Origin: Hyphomicrobiales bacterium
GTDB taxonomy: Bacteria; Pseudomonadota; Alphaproteobacteria; Rhizobiales; Rhizobiaceae
DNA length: 64,000 nucleotides
Direction: 5' to 3'
Assembly: GCA_900467685.1 (NCBI GenBank)
Contig: UBQX01000024.1
Location: forward strand, 1-64,000
Positions 8,330 to 17,441 of the stretch are shown in pieces. The notes under the pieces were generated by a model. It saw only the letters and a list, made by a program, of their open reading frames with translations, had not been told where the DNA came from and made no database searches. Numbering within the stretch: position 1 is the stretch's first letter; the number at the start of each line of letters is the position of its first letter. The position numbers and the translations under genes were made by a program.

Positions 8330-10696
8330 TCAGAGGCCGCCTTCCGGGTGCGACGCTTCGACGACGGCGAGCGTTGCCATGTTGACGACGCCGCGCGAGG
8401 TCACAGATGGCGTCAGGATGTGGGCGGGCATGGCCGCACCCAGCAGGATCGGGCCGACATGCAGACTGTCCGTCATGGTCTTCACGATACCGAGCGTGAT
8501 GTTGGCGGCGTCCAGGTTCGGGAAGACGATGAGGTTGGCTTCGCCCGAAAGCGTCGAGTCCGGCATGACGCGCTTGCGCAGGATTTCCGAGATGGCGGAA
8601 TCGCCGTGCATTTCGCCGTCTGCCTCCAGGTCTGGCGCCTGCTCGCGCACGAGTTGGATGGCGCGGCGCATCTTGGATGCGGATTCGGAATCGCGCGAGC
8701 CGAAGTTGGAATGCGAGACGAGAGCCGCGCGCGGCTTGATGCCGAAGCGGCGGATTTCGCGGGCTGCCATGATCGTCATTTCGGCGATCTCTTCAGCGCT
8801 CGGGCTGTAGGTCACATAGGTGTCCGTGAAGAAGGTCGCGCCGCGCTGCGAGATCAGCAGGCTAAGCCCCGAGAAGTCGATGACGCCGGGCTTCTTGCCG
8901 ATGATCTGCTTGATGTCGCGCAGATGCCGGTCATAACGGCCTTCGACGCCGCAGATCAGCGCATCCGCATCGCCGCGCTTGACGGCGAGCGCTGCAATCA
9001 CGGTCGAGTTGGTGCGCACGATCGTGCGGGCGGCTTCGGGCGTAACACCCTTGCGGCCGACATGGGCAAAATATTCGTCGACATAGTCGCGATAGCGGCG
9101 GTCGGATTCGGGGTTGACGACTTCGAAGTCGATTTCGGGGCGGATCTTGAGGCCGAAGCGTTCGAGGCGCGACTGCAGGATGGAGGGACGGCCGATGAGG
9201 ATCGGCTTGGCAATGCCTTCTTCCAGCAAAACCTGGGCGGCGCGCAGCACGCGCTCGTCTTCACCCTCGGCGAAGATGACGCGCTGCTTGGCGGCGGTCT
9301 TGGCTGCGGTGAAGAGCGGCTTCATGATGAAGCCGGAGCGGAAGACGAAGCGGTTCAGCTCGTCCATATAGGCGTCGAAATCCTGGATCGGACGCGTGGC
9401 GACGCCGGTCTCTGCGGCCGCCTTGGCGACACAGGGGGCGATGCGCAGGATGAGGCGCTGGTCGAAGGGCGAGGGGATCAGATATTCGGGCCCGAAGACC
9501 GGGGTCTCGCCGGAATAGGCGCGGGCGGCCACGTCCGACGGCTCCTCGCGGGCAAGCGAGGCAATGGCGCGCACGGCGGCCAGCTTCATTTCCTCGTTGA
9601 TCGTGCGGGCGCCGCAGTCCAGCGCACCGCGGAAGATGTAGGGGAAGCAGAGGACGTTGTTGACCTGGTTCGGGAAGTCCGAGCGGCCGGTGCAGATCAT
9701 CGCATCGGGACGCGCCTCGCGGGCGAGGTTCGGCATGATTTCGGGCGTCGGGTTGGCGAGCGCCATGATCAGCGGCTTTTCGGCCATCTGCGCCAGCAGT
9801 TCCGGTTTCAGGACGCCGGCAGCGGAAAGGCCGAGGAAGATATCCGCGCCCCCGATGGATTCGGCAAGCGTGCGCTTGTCGCTCTCCTGGGCGTAGACTG
9901 ACTTCCACTCGTCCATGAGCGCTTCGCGGCCCTTGTAGACGAGACCTTCGATGTCGTGCACCCAGATGTTCTCGCGCCGCGCGCCGAGAGCGACCAGCAG
10001 GTTGAGACAGGCGAGCGCTGCGGCACCGGCGCCCGAGGCGACGATCTTGACGGTGGCGATGTCCTTGCCGGCGAGTTCCAGCCCGTTGAGGACGGCGGCT
10101 GCGACGATGATGGCGGTGCCGTGCTGGTCGTCATGGAAGACCGGAATGTCCATGATCTCGCGCAGCTGACGCTCGACTTCGAAACATTCCGGCGCCTTGA
10201 TGTCTTCAAGGTTGATGCCGCCGAAGGTGGGTTCGAGCGCGGAGACGACCTTGACCATGTCTTCCACGGCAGGCGCATTGATCTCGATGTCGAAGACGTC
10301 GATGCCCGCGAATTTCTTGAAGAGAACGGCCTTGCCTTCCATCACCGGCTTGGAGGCCAGCGCGCCGATATTGCCGAGGCCGAGAACGGCGGTGCCGTTG
10401 GATACGACGGCGACGAGGTTCGAGCGGGCCGTGTAGAAGGCGGCTGTGGCCGGATCGTCCTTGATGGCGAGGCAGGGTGCCGCAACGCCCGGAGAATAGG
10501 CGAGCGCCAGGTCGCGCTGGTTGCCAAGCGGCTTGGTCGCGGTGATTTCCATCTTACCGGGGCGGGGATAACGATGATAAAACAGCGCCTGCGCGTCCAG
10601 GTCTGCCGATTGCGGCGCGCCCTGCGCCTTGTTGTCATCAAGCGAATCCATGCTCTGCCAGTCTCCGATGGTCTTTTTGGTGTCGGAATCTTCCAT
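8330..10696 (-). CDS. malic enzyme with C-terminal phosphotransacetylase-like domain
   Basis: 788 residues, the large fused type usual in rhizobia (Dme/Tme). The N-terminal part (about 35-430) is the malic enzyme: [50 protein letters not shown], and the [14 protein letters not shown] nucleotide fold. It decarboxylates malate to pyruvate. Residues about 450-785 match phosphotransacetylase ([37 protein letters not shown]); in characterised rhizobial enzymes this part lacks transacetylase activity. NAD versus NADP preference cannot be read here. ATG 10696 has a poor ribosome site; ATG 10651 with GGAGA upstream is an alternative. Confidence 0.92.
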   Translation of the reverse strand: MEDSDTKKTIGDWQSMDSLDDNKAQGAPQSADLDAQALFYHRYPRPGKMEITATKPLGNQRDLALAYSPGVAAPCLAIKDDPATAAFYTARSNLVAVVSNGTAVLGLGNIGALASKPVMEGKAVLFKKFAGIDVFDIEINAPAVEDMVKVVSALEPTFGGINLEDIKAPECFEVERQLREIMDIPVFHDDQHGTAIIVAAAVLNGLELAGKDIATVKIVASGAGAAALACLNLLVALGARRENIWVHDIEGLVYKGREALMDEWKSVYAQESDKRTLAESIGGADIFLGLSAAGVLKPELLAQMAEKPLIMALANPTPEIMPNLAREARPDAMICTGRSDFPNQVNNVLCFPYIFRGALDCGARTINEEMKLAAVRAIASLAREEPSDVAARAYSGETPVFGPEYLIPSPFDQRLILRIAPCVAKAAAETGVATRPIQDFDAYMDELNRFVFRSGFIMKPLFTAAKTAAKQRVIFAEGEDERVLRAAQVLLEEGIAKPILIGRPSILQSRLERFGLKIRPEIDFEVVNPESDRRYRDYVDEYFAHVGRKGVTPEAARTIVRTNSTVIAALAVKRGDADALICGVEGRYDRHLRDIKQIIGKKPGVIDFSGLSLLISQRGATFFTDTYVTYSPSAEEIAEMTIMAAREIRRFGIKPRAALVSHSNFGSRDSESASKMRRAIQLVREQAPDLEADGEMHGDSAISEILRKRVMPDSTLSGEANLIVFPNLDAANITLGIVKTMTDSLHVGPILLGAAMPAHILTPSVTSRGVVNMATLAVVEASHPEGGL

Positions 10697-10842
10697 ACAC
10701 CAATTGTTCGTCGGCGGGAGTCCTTTGTGGTAACTGTCGCAATTTTATGACACCCGGTGCGCGTGGCCCGCTCTGTCATCATCCTGAAACACGAGTCTGG
10801 TTTTGAGAACCATGACACGCGCAGCGATGAAAGGCTGAGACG

Positions 10843-11673
10843 ATGAGCGCCGAACCCGAGGCAAGGACATTCCGCACCATCTTCATTTCCGATGTCCACC
10901 TGGGCTCGAAGGCGGCGAAGGCCGACTATCTCATCGACTTCATGCGCTATCACGAGGCAGAGACCTATATTCTCGTCGGTGACATCATCGACGGCTGGCG
11001 TCTGAAGCGCAGCTGGCACTGGCCGCAGAGCTGCAACGACGTCGTGCAGAAGCTTCTCCGCAAGGCGCGCAAGGGCGCGCGCATCATCTACGTGCCGGGC
11101 AATCACGACGAATTCCTGCGCGATTTTCCGGGCATGCATTTCGGCGGTATCGAAGTGGCGCTGAACTGGATCCACGAGGCGGCCGACGGCAAGAAATATC
11201 TCGTCATCCATGGTGACGAGTTCGACATCGTGGTGCGCAACTATCGCCTTCTGGCCTATCTCGGCGACTGGGCCTATGACGCGGCCATCCTCGTCAATCG
11301 CGGCCTGGCTGCCGTGCGCCGCCGTCTCGGTCTGCCTTACTGGTCGTTCTCGGCCTGGGCCAAGCTGCAGGTCAAGCACGCCGTCAATTTCATCGGCGAG
11401 TTCCAGCATTTCGTCGCCGAAGAAGCCCGACGCCACAAGGTCGATGGCGTCGTCTGCGGCCATATTCACCATGCGGTGATGGAGGATATCGAGGGTATCC
11501 AGTACATCAACACAGGCGACTGGGTGGAAAGCTGCACGGCGGTGGTCGAGCATTTCGACGGCCGCATGGAGCTGATCCACTGGACGCCGGTTTCCGAGCT
11601 GGTGCCGAAGCCGAAAATCCTCCAGCTTGCCGCACGCGGCGAGAAGGCGCAGGCCGCCGCCGAGGCCGCCTGA
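10843..11673 (+). CDS. LpxH-like metallophosphoesterase (UDP-2,3-diacylglucosamine diphosphatase family)
   Basis: 276 residues with the full calcineurin-type metal motif set: ISDVHLGS, VGDIIDGW, PGNHDEFLRD, HGDEFD and CGHIHHAV. The closest known function is UDP-2,3-diacylglucosamine hydrolysis in lipid A synthesis. Many alphaproteobacteria use the unrelated LpxI for that step, however, so the substrate here is uncertain. The start ATG is preceded by AAAGGCTGAG. It is divergent from malic enzyme across 146 bp. The alanine-rich tail is unremarkable. Confidence 0.8.
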   Translation: MSAEPEARTFRTIFISDVHLGSKAAKADYLIDFMRYHEAETYILVGDIIDGWRLKRSWHWPQSCNDVVQKLLRKARKGARIIYVPGNHDEFLRDFPGMHFGGIEVALNWIHEAADGKKYLVIHGDEFDIVVRNYRLLAYLGDWAYDAAILVNRGLAAVRRRLGLPYWSFSAWAKLQVKHAVNFIGEFQHFVAEEARRHKVDGVVCGHIHHAVMEDIEGIQYINTGDWVESCTAVVEHFDGRMELIHWTPVSELVPKPKILQLAARGEKAQAAAEAA

Positions 11674-11683
11674 GCCTCTCCGA

Positions 11684-12136
11684 TCAGCTGAAGAGCTGGC
11701 GGTACTGGATGAAGCCGGATTTCGACGCGATGCGGTCGTAGAGCTTCATCGCGTCCGTGTTCGTTTCATGCGTCAGCCAATGAACGCGTGAGGCACCCTT
11801 GGCCTTTGCATCTTCGTAGACGAATTCGATGAGTTTGCGGCCGATACCGCTGCCACGAATGCCGTCCTCGACATAGAGATCCTGAAGATAGACATAGTCG
11901 CCGGGCGTCCAGCAGGAGCGGTGGAAGATGTAATGCACCACGCCGACCGCGCGACCGTTCTGGAATGCGAGCGCTGCAAACATCGGCTCGTCCGGGTCGA
12001 GAAAGCGGCGCCAGGTGATGGCGCTCGTCTCGTCGGGAATGTCGGTCTTGTAGAAGCGCTGATAGCCCTTCCAGAGCGGCATCCAGATGTCGTGATCTTC
12101 GCGGGTGACGGGACGGATGGTGACTTCGGCGGGCAC
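11684..12136 (-). CDS. GNAT-family N-acetyltransferase
   Basis: 150 residues. The acetyl-CoA-binding core is present: VYLQDLYVEDGIRGSGIGRKLIEF (beta4 plus the RxxGxG/A loop), with a following THETNTDAMKLYDRIA helix. I chose GTG 12136 because TTGAGGAGA lies 5 nt upstream; the frame extends to 12196 but without a ribosome site. The TxENxxA-type C-terminus resembles diamine/thialysine acetyltransferases, but the substrate cannot be assigned. It is convergent with the LpxH-like gene 10 bp away. Confidence 0.85.
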   Translation of the reverse strand: MPAEVTIRPVTREDHDIWMPLWKGYQRFYKTDIPDETSAITWRRFLDPDEPMFAALAFQNGRAVGVVHYIFHRSCWTPGDYVYLQDLYVEDGIRGSGIGRKLIEFVYEDAKAKGASRVHWLTHETNTDAMKLYDRIASKSGFIQYRQLFS

Positions 12137-12235
12137 GGCGTTCTCCTCAAGTAGATGGGTGAGGCTATTGCGGCCGAATTTATCCGTCCAATTCAACTTG
12201 CTGCTAGTTCATGAGCGTAGTTGATTTTGTGCCGA

Positions 12236-12442
12236 TTACGAAACTGTTACCGTGCGAAGAGCCTCCGCCAAGATTTCCTCCATGCTCTTGTCGCTAACGC
12301 GCGAGCATTCGGGGTCTTCAAAGCTTTCACGCAGCCGACGTAGCTGCTCTTCCGCAGGGAGAGCTTCCCAAGCCGCAATCTCTTCCAGGCTGGGCGTTGC
12401 CTTTGGCCTGATGTCGGACGGGGAGTGGTTGGATGCGGACAT
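12236..12442 (-). CDS. small hypothetical protein, antitoxin-like appearance
   Basis: 68 residues: a proline-rich start, then an acidic helical stretch (SLEEIAAWEALPAEEQLRRLRES) and a second helix (SDKSMEEILAEALRTV). Short acidic helical proteins like this are often antitoxins or adaptors, but no toxin gene adjoins it and the ribosome site is weak. I do not recognise a family. It follows the NUDIX gene on the same strand after a 37-bp gap. Confidence 0.45.
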   Translation of the reverse strand: MSASNHSPSDIRPKATPSLEEIAAWEALPAEEQLRRLRESFEDPECSRVSDKSMEEILAEALRTVTVS

Positions 12443-12479
12443 GGAGTGACTCTAGCAGCTTTCCGCCGGGGCAGCCACT

Positions 12480-12884
12480 TCACAAATGCTCCACCGCATG
12501 AAGCGTGAACTTCGACACCTTATCAGGCAGCGCATCGATGTCGAACCAGCCGAATTCGGGAAGCTTCTCGGGCTCCATGACGCATGGTTCGCCGGTGAAG
12601 TCGTCCGTCACGTAGATCAGTGACACCCAGTGGTGACCGTCCTCGGCGGAGCGGTATTCGGACATGCACAGGAAGCGCATCTCGCCGATCATGAGGCCGG
12701 TTTCTTCCTGCGTTTCGCGGCGCACTGCGTCTGCGCACGCCTCCAGATGATCAACCTTGCCGCCCGGAATGTTCCAGTGGCCGGCTTCGGGCATCTTCGT
12801 GCGGCGGTAAAGCAAAATGGAACGGCCCCGTCTGATGACGAGGCCGACACCCAGTCCCGGAAAGTCTGTTCCAGGAAAACCCAT
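12480..12884 (-). CDS. NUDIX hydrolase
   Basis: 134 residues. The complete Nudix box begins at IPGGKVDHLEACADAV and continues RRETQEETGL, matching the Gx5Ex7REUxEExGU pattern with all metal-binding glutamates. It hydrolyses a nucleoside diphosphate linked to some other moiety; the substrate is not assignable. It begins 4 bp after the end of the RhlE-type helicase gene on the same strand and is likely co-transcribed with it. Confidence 0.9.
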   Translation of the reverse strand: MGFPGTDFPGLGVGLVIRRGRSILLYRRTKMPEAGHWNIPGGKVDHLEACADAVRRETQEETGLMIGEMRFLCMSEYRSAEDGHHWVSLIYVTDDFTGEPCVMEPEKLPEFGWFDIDALPDKVSKFTLHAVEHL

Positions 12885-12888
12885 GAAA

Positions 12889-14430
12889 TTACTTGCTGTT
12901 GGCGACGATCAGCATGAAAGCCGGGATGTCGTCGCCGAACCCGACCGGCGTCGGACCGTCGTCATCGTTGCGGCGGTGGTTGCGCTGACGCCGTTCGCGA
13001 TGATCGTCGTTGGCCGGGTTGACGCGATAGTCGCGCGGCTGACGATTGCTCTTTTCGGCTTCATTGCGTGCGGGTCTTGCCACAGGTGCTTCCTCGATTG
13101 TTTCCTGACGCTTCTCGGCCACGACTTCGATGTCGCGTTCCGGCTTCCTTGTCTCCGCGCGGGTTTCGTTCCGTTCCGGACGGCCTTCCGACCGGCTTTC
13201 GGAACGGTCCCTGCGGCCCTTGCCGCCGCGGCTGCGATCATTGCGATCGCGACCGCCGCGACGTTCATCCTCTTCGCCGGCCACGCTCGGCGGCAGCGCC
13301 GAGAGATCGCCGTTCAGCCACTCGATCTTCTTGTCGATCAGCTTTTCGATCGCATCGAGCGCCTTGCGGTCGCGGTTGGCAACGAGGGTGAAGGCGGCGC
13401 CCGAACGGCCGGCACGACCGGTGCGGCCGATGCGGTGGACATAGTCTTCCGCATGGATCGGGACGTCGAAGTTGAAGACGTGGCTCACGTCAGGAATGTC
13501 GAGCCCGCGGGCCGCGACGTCAGAGGCAACCAGAAGCGTGATCTGGTTGTCCTTGAAACCTTGCAGCATGGCCATGCGGGAGCGCTGGTCCATGTCGCCA
13601 TGCAGGGCGCCGACGGAGAAGCCGTGGCGCTCGAGCGAGCGGAAGAGGTCGGCCACATCCTTCTTGCGATTGCAGAAGATGATGGCGTTCTTCAGTTCTT
13701 CCTGCGACTTGATGAGATCGCGGAGCGCTGCGCGCTTCTCGTAATCCTTCGACTGCACCGCGACGAGACGCTGCGTCACCGTCAGTGCGGTGGACGAGCG
13801 GGTCGACACTTCGATGCGCTCCGGGTTCTGCAGGAACTGGTCGGCGAGAACCTGGATTTCCTTCGGCATGGTGGCCGAGAAGAACAGCGTCTGGCGCGTG
13901 AAGGGGATCAGCTTGGCGATGCGCTCGATATCCGGGATGAAGCCCATGTCGAGCATGCGGTCGGCTTCGTCGATGACGAGGATTTCGACAGCGCTCATCA
14001 GGAGCTTGCCGCGCTCGAAATGGTCGAGCAGGCGGCCCGGCGTCGCGATCAGCACGTCGGCGCCGCGTTCCAGCTTCTTTTCCTGATCGTCGAACGAGAC
14101 GCCACCGATCAGCAGCGCGACGTTCAGCTTGTGATTCTTGCCGTACTTCTCGAAGTTCTCGGCGACCTGCGCAGCGAGTTCGCGCGTCGGTTCGAGGATC
14201 AGCGTGCGCGGCATGCGCGCTCGTGCGCGGCCCTTTTCAAGCAGGGTCAGCATGGGCAGCACGAAGCTCGCCGTCTTGCCGGTGCCCGTCTGCGCAATTC
14301 CCAGAATATCGCGTCGTTCCAAGGCCTTGGGGATTGCTCCCGCCTGGATCGGCGTCGGGATTGTGTAACCGGCGTCGGTAACTGCAGAAATGACTTTAGG
14401 GCTCAGCCCGAGATCAGAAAAGGTGGTCAA
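12889..14430 (-). CDS. rhlE: DEAD-box RNA helicase (RhlE type)
   Basis: 513 residues with all helicase motifs in order: Q-motif GYTIPTPIQ, motif I AQTGTGKT, PTRELAAQ, motif II VIDEADRMLD, motif III FFSATMP, and motif VI HRIGRTGRAG. After about residue 375 comes a charged Arg/Glu/Asn-rich disordered tail, common in RNA helicases that unwind structured RNA during cold growth or decay. It has a 200-bp upstream region (14431-14630) without a gene. The first gene of a probable helicase-NUDIX pair. Confidence 0.92.
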   Translation of the reverse strand: MTTFSDLGLSPKVISAVTDAGYTIPTPIQAGAIPKALERRDILGIAQTGTGKTASFVLPMLTLLEKGRARARMPRTLILEPTRELAAQVAENFEKYGKNHKLNVALLIGGVSFDDQEKKLERGADVLIATPGRLLDHFERGKLLMSAVEILVIDEADRMLDMGFIPDIERIAKLIPFTRQTLFFSATMPKEIQVLADQFLQNPERIEVSTRSSTALTVTQRLVAVQSKDYEKRAALRDLIKSQEELKNAIIFCNRKKDVADLFRSLERHGFSVGALHGDMDQRSRMAMLQGFKDNQITLLVASDVAARGLDIPDVSHVFNFDVPIHAEDYVHRIGRTGRAGRSGAAFTLVANRDRKALDAIEKLIDKKIEWLNGDLSALPPSVAGEEDERRGGRDRNDRSRGGKGRRDRSESRSEGRPERNETRAETRKPERDIEVVAEKRQETIEEAPVARPARNEAEKSNRQPRDYRVNPANDDHRERRQRNHRRNDDDGPTPVGFGDDIPAFMLIVANSK

Positions 14431-14630
14431 TGAGGAGTATAATCCATTCGCGTTCAGAGGAACGACTGGTTAATCGGCAGCGTGTGCATGCGATGTTGCG
14501 ACTGCGGATTAGTCCTCTTGCCCTGCAAAGTCAAGTTTTCCGGGCCTTGCAAGGTTAATCTCAATGAAATTTCATCTGTTTGACAAGATTGTCACACTGC
14601 AGGCGACTCTGTCGGTCGCCAATCCCACGA

Positions 14631-15953
14631 TCACAGCAGAGGTGTAATCTTCAGGCCTGCATTCAGGAAGCCCGAGGGATCGATGGCGACGCCGTTGCGG
14701 CGGACTTCATAATGGAGGTGAGGGCCGGTGGAGCGGCCGGTATTGCCGACTCGGCCGATCGTTTCTCCTGTGTCGACATGCTGTCCTACACGGACAAGGA
14801 TTTCGGAGAGGTGGCCATAGCGAGTCGTGATGCCGTTGCCGTGGTCGATCTCGACCATGTTGCCATAGCCCGAGGCCTGACCAGCGGAGACGACAGTGCC
14901 AGCGCCTGCCGAGCGGGCCGGATCACCGATGCTGCCGCGAAAGTCGATGCCGGGATGCAGCGCCAGCGTGCCAAGGAAGGGGTCCTTGCGGTAACCGAAG
15001 CCACTGGTTTCCATGGCGCCCGGGATCGGGTTGCCGAAGGGATAGCGCATGGCCTGGCTGCGGATTTCCTCGAGCCGCTGCAGGGCGAGGTCAAGCTGGG
15101 TCAGCTTCAGGTCGAACTTGTCGCCGGTGGGGTTGTTGACCGGGATATAGGGGCCGCCGGTGTCTTCCGTGCTGTCTGTGTCCTTGGGCTGGATGCCGGT
15201 GCGGCGCAGAACGGTCGCAATGGCGTCAGCCTTTTCAGAGGCGCCGAGACGGAGGTTCTCGATCTTGGCGATCTGCTGCTGCTCGATGGATTTCAGCGAG
15301 AGCGAAACATTGCTGAAGATGCGGTCGGCGCGATTGGCCGGCGATTCGGCAGCCGTTGGAGCAAAGCCGAGTGCGCGGGTGGTGATTGGATCGATGGTCG
15401 CGGTCCTGGTTTCTGTTCCGAGAATGGCATCGAAGGGCGCATCGGCGCTGGCGCGGCGATCGTCGCCGGTCGGCCTGGTAGCCGGTACCGGAATTTCCGG
15501 CTGGGCAGCGCCGACGCTTTCGGCGCGCTCGATGAGTTCGTTGATCTTGCCGTGGCGGTCGGTCAGCGCCGACTGGCGCTCCATCAGCTTTTCGACCTTC
15601 TTCTCTACGACCTGCTGGTCGAGAAGCTGGCGCGAGGTGACGCGATCGACCTGGGCGCGGAGCGCCGAGATGCGGTCTTCATATTCATGCTGGATCCGGG
15701 CCTGGCGGGCAATCGAAGCGCCCAGCAGGTCATCGCGCAGGACGAGATAGGTCGTCGCGCCGAAGTATCCCATCGTCAATGTCGCTGCCACCGCAACGCC
15801 CAGCGCCGTCATCCACGGCTTGACCGTCAGATGTCGAACCTTGTCGCCCGATGCCAGGATCAGCACTGGTGCTTTGCGACGTTTGGCAAAGACGCTTTTT
15901 CCGGCTTCACTGCCCACGAGGCTACCCCCAAACCAAAAACCACACGTTTTCAT
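14631..15953 (-). CDS. M23 (LytM-type) peptidase with N-terminal anchor and coiled coil
   Basis: 440 residues. A membrane segment (WMTALGVAVAATLTMGYFGA, about 48-68) is followed by a coiled coil (about 85-150: RIQHEYEDRISALRAQV, EKKVEKLMERQSALTDR). The C-terminal LytM domain (about 325-430) carries the zinc-binding motifs HPGIDFRG and GPHLHYEV plus D in GNMVEIDHGNG. It is probably an inner-membrane-anchored cell-wall hydrolase or, as in many anchored coiled-coil M23 proteins, a division or envelope factor. ATG 15953 has little Shine-Dalgarno; a GTG shortly downstream behind GGGGG is an alternative. Confidence 0.85.
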   Translation of the reverse strand: MKTCGFWFGGSLVGSEAGKSVFAKRRKAPVLILASGDKVRHLTVKPWMTALGVAVAATLTMGYFGATTYLVLRDDLLGASIARQARIQHEYEDRISALRAQVDRVTSRQLLDQQVVEKKVEKLMERQSALTDRHGKINELIERAESVGAAQPEIPVPATRPTGDDRRASADAPFDAILGTETRTATIDPITTRALGFAPTAAESPANRADRIFSNVSLSLKSIEQQQIAKIENLRLGASEKADAIATVLRRTGIQPKDTDSTEDTGGPYIPVNNPTGDKFDLKLTQLDLALQRLEEIRSQAMRYPFGNPIPGAMETSGFGYRKDPFLGTLALHPGIDFRGSIGDPARSAGAGTVVSAGQASGYGNMVEIDHGNGITTRYGHLSEILVRVGQHVDTGETIGRVGNTGRSTGPHLHYEVRRNGVAIDPSGFLNAGLKITPLL

Positions 15954-16033
15954 GGGGGAATTACACACCGTTAAGGTTAACAAATCGTTCCGGACCGTTA
16001 ATGGGCCCTTCGAAAACCTGCCGCAAAGCCCTG

Positions 16034-16870
16034 TCAGGCAAAGCTTGTCGACGTCAGGGCGCGGTAGAAGGAGGGTGTCAGGCCGGCCTCGGCGCGAGCG
16101 ACATCGTTGAAGGGCGCTTTCAACGGACCGCGGAAATTGAGTCGGACGAGCGTCTGGAAGGTCGCGGCCGGATCCTTCTTGTCGCGGGCGCAGAGAAAGC
16201 GGAACCACTTGGCGCCGATCGCGACATGACCTTTCTCGTCATTGTAAATGATATCAAGGACTTCTGCGCTTTCCATGTCACCGCTTTCGCGCATTTTCTC
16301 CTGCAGCGAGGGGGTCACATCGAGACCTCGGGCCTCCAGAATCAGGGGTACGACGGCGAGGCGTGCGGTCAGGTCGTTGCGGGTATCGTGGGCGGCCTGC
16401 CAGAGGCCGTCATGGGCGGGCAGGTCGCCATAGTCCGCGCCCAATGCCTTCAGGCGTCCGCGCACGAGGTTGAAATGCTTGGCCTCTTCGAAGGCGACCT
16501 GCATCCAGCCGTCGAAGAAGGAGCGCGGCACGGGCTCCGAGGCGAATCGAGCGACGATGTCGAGCGCCAGATCGACGGCGTTGAGCTCGATATGCGCCAG
16601 CGCATGCAGCATCGCAATGCGGCCTTTCACCGAGCCAAGGCTGCGCCGCTTCACTTGAGTCGGCGGCACGAGCAGAGGGCGGTCCGGCCGGCCGGGGCGA
16701 TCCGGCACGGCGGCGTCGCCGGGGTGGCGCAGCGAGAGGGTTCGGCCATACCATGTTTCAGCGACCTTCGAGGCGAGCGCCGTCTTCAGGTCGAGGTCTG
16801 CCGCCCGGATCGCCTGAACGGCGCCGTCACGGAGAGACTTGAAGGATGGGATGGCCGGTTGGTCGCTCAC
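16034..16870 (-). CDS. DUF455 ferritin-like protein
   Basis: 278 residues. Glutamate/histidine motifs of a diiron ferritin-like four-helix bundle are visible: LAHIELNAVDLALD (about 90), FEEAKHFNLVRGRL (about 125), and IYNDEKGHVAIGAKW near the C-terminus. This is the DUF455 family; its reaction is unknown, though the fold binds metal. The start codon lies 1 bp beyond the bcp stop, so the two are almost certainly one operon. That suggests, without proving, a link to peroxide or iron stress. Confidence 0.8.
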   Translation of the reverse strand: MSDQPAIPSFKSLRDGAVQAIRAADLDLKTALASKVAETWYGRTLSLRHPGDAAVPDRPGRPDRPLLVPPTQVKRRSLGSVKGRIAMLHALAHIELNAVDLALDIVARFASEPVPRSFFDGWMQVAFEEAKHFNLVRGRLKALGADYGDLPAHDGLWQAAHDTRNDLTARLAVVPLILEARGLDVTPSLQEKMRESGDMESAEVLDIIYNDEKGHVAIGAKWFRFLCARDKKDPAATFQTLVRLNFRGPLKAPFNDVARAEAGLTPSFYRALTSTSFA

Positions 16871-16871
16871 G

Positions 16872-17342
16872 TCAGGAGGCTGCCTTCACGGCTGCGAGCA
16901 CCTCTTCGGCATGGCCCTTGACCTTCACGCCTGCCCAGGTCTTCAGGACCTTGCCGTCCGGGCCGATCAGATAGGTGGTGCGGGCGACGCCCATGTATTT
17001 CTTCCCGTACATGCTCTTTTCCTGCCAGACGCCATAGCGCTGAAGCATTTCGGTCGATTCGTCCGAGCCGAGTGCGACGGAGAGGTTGTGCTTGGCGGCG
17101 AACTTCCCGTGCTTCTTGACCGGGTCCGGCGACACGCCGACGACGACGGCGCCGGCCTTCTCGAACTCAGCCTTCAGGGCGCTGAAATCGATCGCCTCGG
17201 TCGTGCAGGCGGGTGTATCATCCTTCGGATAGAAATACAGCACCACTTTCTTGCCAGAATAGTCCTTTAACGACAATGTCGTTCCACCGTCCGCCGGTAT
17301 TTCGAAGTCGGGTGCAAGTTCGCCGGGCTGCAGTTCGGACAT
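16872..17342 (-). CDS. bcp: thioredoxin-dependent peroxiredoxin (Bcp/PrxQ)
   Basis: 156 residues. The peroxidatic Cys46 is in YFYPKDDTPACTTEA, with the conserved Arg further on (RYGVWQEKSMYGKKYMG, ARTTYLI). The usual resolving cysteine five residues after the first is absent (Ile51), so the protein should work by a one-Cys mechanism, as some Bcp proteins do. It reduces hydroperoxides in the cytoplasm. It is the first gene of a pair with the DUF455 gene and divergent from the AsmA-like gene. Confidence 0.92.
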   Translation of the reverse strand: MSELQPGELAPDFEIPADGGTTLSLKDYSGKKVVLYFYPKDDTPACTTEAIDFSALKAEFEKAGAVVVGVSPDPVKKHGKFAAKHNLSVALGSDESTEMLQRYGVWQEKSMYGKKYMGVARTTYLIGPDGKVLKTWAGVKVKGHAEEVLAAVKAAS

Positions 17343-17441
17343 TGGATTTCCTTTCCCTTCGGGAGACAGTTTTAACGGTTCGGGCTATATCATCTGGACG
17401 TGAATCGCCCACAAACTCTTACGGGAGGAGACCCTGATCGG

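Noticed and set aside
8300-9901. 533-codon plus-strand frame opposite malic enzyme
   Set aside because: It mirrors the malic enzyme coding pattern and shows no protein motif; it is the largest antisense shadow in the window.
12817-14433. 538-codon plus-strand frame opposite the RNA helicase
   Set aside because: It is a shadow of the helicase codon usage with no domain signature.
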